48,642 nt of DNA. Origin: Brevibacterium casei CIP 102111. Lineage in GTDB: Bacteria > Actinomycetota > Actinomycetes > Actinomycetales > Brevibacteriaceae. Position numbers and translations under genes: made by a program. The stretch lies in the NCBI RefSeq assembly GCF_900169275.1, contig NZ_FXZC01000011.1, positions 1 through 48,642 of the forward strand, read 5' to 3'. Shown here piece by piece: positions 44,736 through 48,642 of the stretch. Below the pieces are notes generated by a model. The model did no database searches and was not told the DNA's origin. It was given only the letters and a program-made list of their open reading frames with translations. How positions within the stretch are numbered: position 1 is the stretch's first letter; every line of letters starts with the position of its first letter.

Positions 44736-46631
44736 ATGCAGAAGAGACTCGTGCAGAGTTCACTCGCCCTGACCGCCGCTACGGCGCTCAGCCTCGGCAG
44801 CGCGTTCTTCGCGTCGCCCGCGATGGCCGCGGAAGCGCAGACGCTCGACGTGCAGAGCGACAAGCAGATCCAGAAGGCTCTGTCCGACATCGAAGGCGTC
44901 AACGCCTACGGTGAGCGCAACGGCAAGCTCAGCCTCGGCGTAGAGAAGAAGACTGCTGAGATCAAAGAGCTTGAGAAGAAGTTCACGAACATCAAGGTCA
45001 CCGAAGGCATCAAGGAACTCAAGCCCTACGCGAAGAACGATGTCGTCGGCGGTGCGGGCTACCTTGTCAACACCCCTGCAGGTGGCGGCGTATGCTCGAC
45101 CGGATTCTCCGGGTGGGATGATGCGGGCAAGCCCGTCATCCTCACTGCCGGACACTGCTCGAAGGACTACAACGCGGACACCGGCGAGATCAAGGGCGAC
45201 TCGGTCGTCGGTGAGACCGAGCAGCCGAGCTCCGCTGAGGCCAACGGCGGCGAGGGCTTCGTCAAGTCCGGTCTGGGAGTCCTCGGCACGTGGGGCTACA
45301 CGAGCTACGGCAGCGGAGATCTGCTCGATCCGAACGATCCGAACCCGCCGCTTCCCAAGGAAGGCGACATCGACTTCGCCGTCATCAACGTCGACGAGTC
45401 GAAGTACACCGTGAAGAACGGCGTGACGGACTGGTCGACCGCGGATTCCGACGATCTGTCGGCGAAGCTCGCCACCAACATCGCCAAGGTGGGCTCGCAC
45501 ACCGAGGGCAAGGTCCAGAAGTCGGGCCGGACGACCGGTCTCACCGAAGGTCAGGTCATCCCGCGGTCCGAGTACGACTTCGACTACACGAATGTCGGCG
45601 GCTACTGGGTGCACGGCTTCGGCGTCACCTCGCCGGGTGACAAGCCGTTCTCACAGCCGGGCGATTCGGGTGGCGCAGTGTTCCAGGGAGACACCGCTGT
45701 CGGTGTCATCTCCGGTGGAGGTCCTCTCTCGGACGGAACCCAGTTCGGCTGGGTCGCTGACCTCGACTACTCGCTGGAGCAGTCCGGACAGTCGTTCAAC
45801 ATCGAGAAGCCGGGCACCGAGACGCCTGAGGCACCGGCCGCCCCGAAGGCCGAGGATCAGACGATCAAGCCCAAGGGCGAGGTCAAGGGCAAGGCCGCTG
45901 CCGACGCCGAGGTCAAGCTCGAGTGGAAGCCCGCGTCGAAGGCCGGTGCCAACCGCACCCAGGCCGCGTCGGAAGGGTCGAAGACCGTCAAGGCAGATGC
46001 TGATGGCAACTTCGCACTCGAAGGACCCGAGGCTCCGGGCAAGTACGACTACTCGGCCGTGGCCGTCGTCGACGGACAGCAGTCCGAAGCGACGACCTTC
46101 ACCGTGACGGTGGAGGAGGAGAAGACCGAGACTCCGGCTCCGGTCGAACGCGACATCACCGTTGACCCCAAGGAGATCGCCGCCTCTGACTTCGTCAAGA
46201 AGGACAAGGCAGTCACGATCTCTGTCAAGGGCTTCGATGAGGGCGAAAAGGTCTCGCTCAAGCTCGTCTCCGGTCCTGAGAACGTCAAGGGCATCGAGCT
46301 CGACGAGACGGCGAACGCCGATGGCGAGGCGCGATTCTCGATCTACGGAACGAGCGCGTCCGATCCCTCGGTCTACGTCGGCAAGTACGACGTCTCCGTC
46401 ACCGGTGCGAACGACACCGAGGATGAGTCGGCTCTGTCCGGTTCGTTCAAGGTCGTCGCAGATGACCAGGGCAACGGCGGCGGCAGCGACGACGGCAAGG
46501 ACGGTGGCGACGGTGGTTCGGACCTGCCGCGCACCGGTGCTGAGCTGACTGGCCTCGCTGCAGGTGCAGGTCTGCTGCTCGTCGGCGGAGCTGCTGTGGT
46601 GCTGACGATGCGTCGGGTGAAGAAGAACTGA
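44736..46631 (+). CDS. Secreted S1-family (chymotrypsin-fold) protease with LPRTG anchor
   Basis: A 631-residue secreted serine protease. Residues 1-31 are a signal peptide ending SPAMA-A; about 32-100 look like a short pro-region (coiled, Lys/Glu rich). The catalytic domain has His140 (LTAGHC, with disulfide partner Cys120-Cys141), Asp213 (DIDFAVI) and Ser311 (QPGDSGGAVF). About 355-465 is an Ig-like domain (EDQTIKPKGEVKG...TFTVTVEEE), about 470-580 another beta domain, then an Asp/Gly linker and LPRTG (597-601), hydrophobic helix and RRVKKN. Sortase should fix it to the cell wall. The second gene downstream is a close paralog. Confidence 0.93.
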   Translation: MQKRLVQSSLALTAATALSLGSAFFASPAMAAEAQTLDVQSDKQIQKALSDIEGVNAYGERNGKLSLGVEKKTAEIKELEKKFTNIKVTEGIKELKPYAKNDVVGGAGYLVNTPAGGGVCSTGFSGWDDAGKPVILTAGHCSKDYNADTGEIKGDSVVGETEQPSSAEANGGEGFVKSGLGVLGTWGYTSYGSGDLLDPNDPNPPLPKEGDIDFAVINVDESKYTVKNGVTDWSTADSDDLSAKLATNIAKVGSHTEGKVQKSGRTTGLTEGQVIPRSEYDFDYTNVGGYWVHGFGVTSPGDKPFSQPGDSGGAVFQGDTAVGVISGGGPLSDGTQFGWVADLDYSLEQSGQSFNIEKPGTETPEAPAAPKAEDQTIKPKGEVKGKAAADAEVKLEWKPASKAGANRTQAASEGSKTVKADADGNFALEGPEAPGKYDYSAVAVVDGQQSEATTFTVTVEEEKTETPAPVERDITVDPKEIAASDFVKKDKAVTISVKGFDEGEKVSLKLVSGPENVKGIELDETANADGEARFSIYGTSASDPSVYVGKYDVSVTGANDTEDESALSGSFKVVADDQGNGGGSDDGKDGGDGGSDLPRTGAELTGLAAGAGLLLVGGAAVVLTMRRVKKN

Positions 46632-46640
46632 GGTCTCTGA

Positions 46641-46657
46641 CAGTCACCGCGTGACTG
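46641..46657 (+). terminator. Hairpin CAGTCAC-CGC-GTGACTG
   Basis: A 7-bp stem with a 3-base loop, 10 bases after the first protease stop codon. Confidence 0.6.
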
Positions 46658-46671
46658 TGTGAGACATCGCA

Positions 46672-46707
46672 AGGGGCGTTTCCGGTGGTGACACCGGGAG
46701 CGCCCCT
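46672..46707 (+). terminator. Terminator hairpin after first protease
   Basis: AGGGGCG-TTT-CCGGTG, loop GTGA, CACCGG-GAG-CGCCCCT. Two stems separated by an internal 3x3 bulge, followed by CCTTC. It separates the two protease genes. Confidence 0.8.
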
Positions 46708-46777
46708 CCTTCATGCCCGAGGACGCAGTCAAGGACGCTTGTTCCCTGTGTTGGCGTCGATCTCAGAGGGTGAGTTG

Positions 46778-46844
46778 TTTCGTTCGTTTAGTTCACAGCT
46801 CAGGGGCCCGATTCTTGGTGGTTGCTGGACGCGGACCGTAACCT
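46778..46844 (+). promoter_or_regulatory. Conserved upstream element of second protease gene
   Basis: TTTCGTTCGTTTAGTTCAC (46778-46796) matches the element before the first protease at 17 of 19 positions, and CCGTAACCT starts 58 bases after its first base, as in the other copy. Confidence 0.7.
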
Positions 46845-46907
46845 GTTTGTGACTAAGGTCATCACTTTGTGACATTAGCAACTCCCCTAAGAAGAGAGAC
46901 GGAAAGT

Positions 46908-48642
46908 ATGCAGAAGAAGCTCGTGCAGAGCTCGCTTGCTCTGACCGCCGCTGCGGCGCTTGGTCTGGGAAGCGCGTTCTTCGCCTCGCCCGCGATGGCC
47001 ACCGGCCCGCAGAAGCTCGACGTGCAGAGCGACAAGCAGGTCGAGAAGGCTCTGGCCGATCTCGATGCCGACAATGTCAATGCCTACGGTGTCAAGAACG
47101 GCAAACTCAACCTCGGCGTCGAGAAGAAGACCGACGAGATCAAGGATCTCGAGAAGAAGTTCGACAACGTCGAAGTCATCGCCGGCGTCGGAAAACTCGA
47201 TGCATATGCGAAGAACGATTTCGTGGGTGGCGCCGGTTATCGCTTGAACGTCCCCGGCGGGGTCAGTGCGTGTTCAGCCGGCTTCGCCGGATGGGACGGT
47301 GCAGGAAAGCCCGTCGTTCTCACCGCCGGACATTGCTCGAAGACCTCGACCGAAGACGGAGTCATCACCGGCCAGAACTCGGTGGGCGATTCCGAGCAGC
47401 CTTCTACGGCCCCGGCAGTTGGAGGCGACGGCTTCATCGGAACGGGACTCGGCAACTTGGGCAAGTGGGGATTCACCAGCTACGGCAGCGGTGACTACCT
47501 CTCCGGCCCTTCGGGTCAGTGGCCCGACCCGAAGGCCAGTGATATTGACTTCGCGGTCATCAACGTTGACGAAACCAAGTACAACGTCAAGAACGGCGTG
47601 ACCGACTGGACGACGGCCAAAACTGACGACCTTGCAGCTTCACTTGCTACGGATATCAAATCCGTTGGAGCTCACACGAACGGAGCCATCAGCAAGGCCG
47701 GCCGTACCACCGGGTTGACTCAGGGTGAGGTATGGAAGTACTTCAACGATAAGTTCGAATTCATGAACATCAGCAACTACTGGGTCCATGGATTCGCCGT
47801 AGAGACGCCGCCAGAGAAGCCGTTCGCGCAGCCGGGTGACTCCGGCGGCGGCGTCTTCCAGGGAGACACCGCAGTGGGAGTCATCTCCGGCGGTGGACCG
47901 TACTCTGATGAGGACGGCAACGATATCGAAATGGCCTGGGTTGCTGACCTGGACTACTCGCTGCAGCAGTCCGGCGTCGACTTCCGTCTCACCCCGCCGG
48001 ATAATGGCGGCGGAGACGACGCCAACGCTGATGCCGATGGTGCGGCTGCCAACGCTGATGCGGGTTCCGATGGCGCGGACAGCGACGCTGGTGCTGATGG
48101 TGCCGACAGTGACGCTGGTGCCGATGGCGCTGGTGCCAACGCTGATGCGGGTGCCGATGGTGCCGACAGCGACGCTGGTGCTGATGGCGCTGGTGCCAAC
48201 GCTGATGCGGGTGCCGATGGTGCCAACGCGGATGCCTCGGACGACGGTAACCCTGAGAAGCCGGAAGCGCCGAAGGCCGAGAACCAGACCATCAAGCCCG
48301 GTGGGCAGGTCAAGGGAACGGCGACTCCGAACACCCAGGTCGAGGTCACCTGGGCTCCGGCAGGTTCGGGCGCGCAGATCGGTACCCAGGCCGCTCCGGC
48401 GGAGGGTTCGAAGACCGTCACGTCTGACGCAGAGGGCAACTTCACCCTCGAAGGCCCCGAAGCCGAAGGCGATTACGCCTACAAGGCGCAGACCGTCGTC
48501 GACGGACAGAAGTCCGACGTCACATCGTTCACTGTGACGGTCCAGGCCGCGGATGATGCGACTGCTGACGCCGCCGCTGAAGGCGACGACGCGAACGCTG
48601 ATGCTGCCGCTGAGGGCGACGACTCGAACGCGAACGCTGACG
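46908..48642 (+). CDS. Secreted S1-family protease with acidic repeats (3' end cut off)
   Basis: The frame stays open from ATG 46908 to the window end (578 residues visible). Signal peptide to about residue 31 (MQKKLVQSSL... nearly identical to the first protease), pro-region with the same LDVQSDKQ start, catalytic His142 (disulfide Cys122-Cys143), Asp214 and Ser312 (QPGDSGGGVF), all intact. After the protease domain comes an Ala-Asp-Gly repeat linker (residues about 367-446), then an Ig-like domain (ENQTIKPGGQVKG...SFTVTVQ) as in the paralog, then a new Asp/Ala-rich stretch (AAEGDDANADAAAEGDD) where the window ends. A tandem duplication of the upstream gene with a lower GC content in parts. 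A C-terminal anchor is expected but not seen. Confidence 0.92.
   Translation, partial: MQKKLVQSSLALTAAAALGLGSAFFASPAMATGPQKLDVQSDKQVEKALADLDADNVNAYGVKNGKLNLGVEKKTDEIKDLEKKFDNVEVIAGVGKLDAYAKNDFVGGAGYRLNVPGGVSACSAGFAGWDGAGKPVVLTAGHCSKTSTEDGVITGQNSVGDSEQPSTAPAVGGDGFIGTGLGNLGKWGFTSYGSGDYLSGPSGQWPDPKASDIDFAVINVDETKYNVKNGVTDWTTAKTDDLAASLATDIKSVGAHTNGAISKAGRTTGLTQGEVWKYFNDKFEFMNISNYWVHGFAVETPPEKPFAQPGDSGGGVFQGDTAVGVISGGGPYSDEDGNDIEMAWVADLDYSLQQSGVDFRLTPPDNGGGDDANADADGAAANADAGSDGADSDAGADGADSDAGADGAGANADAGADGADSDAGADGAGANADAGADGANADASDDGNPEKPEAPKAENQTIKPGGQVKGTATPNTQVEVTWAPAGSGAQIGTQAAPAEGSKTVTSDAEGNFTLEGPEAEGDYAYKAQTVVDGQKSDVTSFTVTVQAADDATADAAAEGDDANADAAAEGDDSNANAD
48007..48245 (+). repeat. Acidic Ala-Asp-Gly repeat linker
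   Basis: A stretch of about 80 residues made of A-D-A/G-A-D-G steps. A 20-residue unit (AGADGADSDAGADGAGANAD) occurs twice in tandem without change at protein level; the codons differ at four or so synonymous positions. The first protease lacks this insert. Confidence 0.85.

Noticed and set aside
46836..46864. CGTAAC as a BldN-type -35 with a -10 of CGTTGA 16 bases on
   Set aside because: No CGTTGA-like hexamer is at the required distance before either protease gene.

Overview
The window is GC-rich actinobacterial chromosome. Its gene content (DUF3263 and DUF2695 proteins, a MoeZ-type ThiF without zinc cysteines, IdeR/DtxR-type iron boxes, many start codons placed 6-7 bases after a -10 hexamer) fits a Micrococcales member. 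Brevibacterium is my best guess, but that is an inference from style and I have no database match.

Layout. Bases 1-4253 are the end of an integrated mobile element read leftwards: a RuvC-like nuclease, a membrane protein, a winged-helix protein with an in-frame 45-bp repeat, two tiny genes and a large serine integrase next to a candidate attachment dyad. Bases 4300-6600 form a small accessory island: a higBA toxin-antitoxin pair with its own operator, an AAC(2')-like acetyltransferase, a PD-(D/E)XK-fold DUF6998-like protein and a possible YezG/DUF600-like protein. Bases 6600-18800 are mostly single metabolic and stress genes: DUF3263, glycerol dehydrogenase, LtrA, HchA, GNAT, the Kup potassium transporter, DoxX, DinB-like, SDR, a DHFR-like reductase divergent from an HxlR regulator with a clear palindromic operator, a PfkB kinase and DUF2695.

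Bases 18812-23570 are a tightly overlapped operon: nucleoside hydrolase, ECF transporter S and T subunits, a fused double ATPase with one canonical and one dead ATP site, and an HXXEE protein. Together they suggest import of a nucleoside followed by its hydrolysis. Bases 23564-27115 hold YrhK, VOC, a PepSY lipoprotein, thymidine kinase, a Mug-like glycosylase and an SRPBCC protein.

Bases 27099-32168 are a thiamine locus. thiO-thiS-thiG-thiF/moeZ runs leftwards behind a TPP riboswitch, and thiE-panE runs rightwards from an overlapping promoter. After arsM and an amino-acid permease comes an iron region (34900-42460): a siderophore-binding lipoprotein behind a strong IdeR box and, 3.4 kb on, two FecCD permeases and an ATPase behind a weaker one. 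Between them lie NUDIX, SRPBCC and hydrolase genes and a sulfurtransferase-SufE pair. The right end has DUF808 and two META-like proteins (minus strand), then two tandem paralogous secreted chymotrypsin-fold proteases; the first has an LPRTG anchor, and the second has acidic Ala-Asp-Gly repeats and runs off the window.

I saw no tRNA, rRNA, insertion sequence or CRISPR array.
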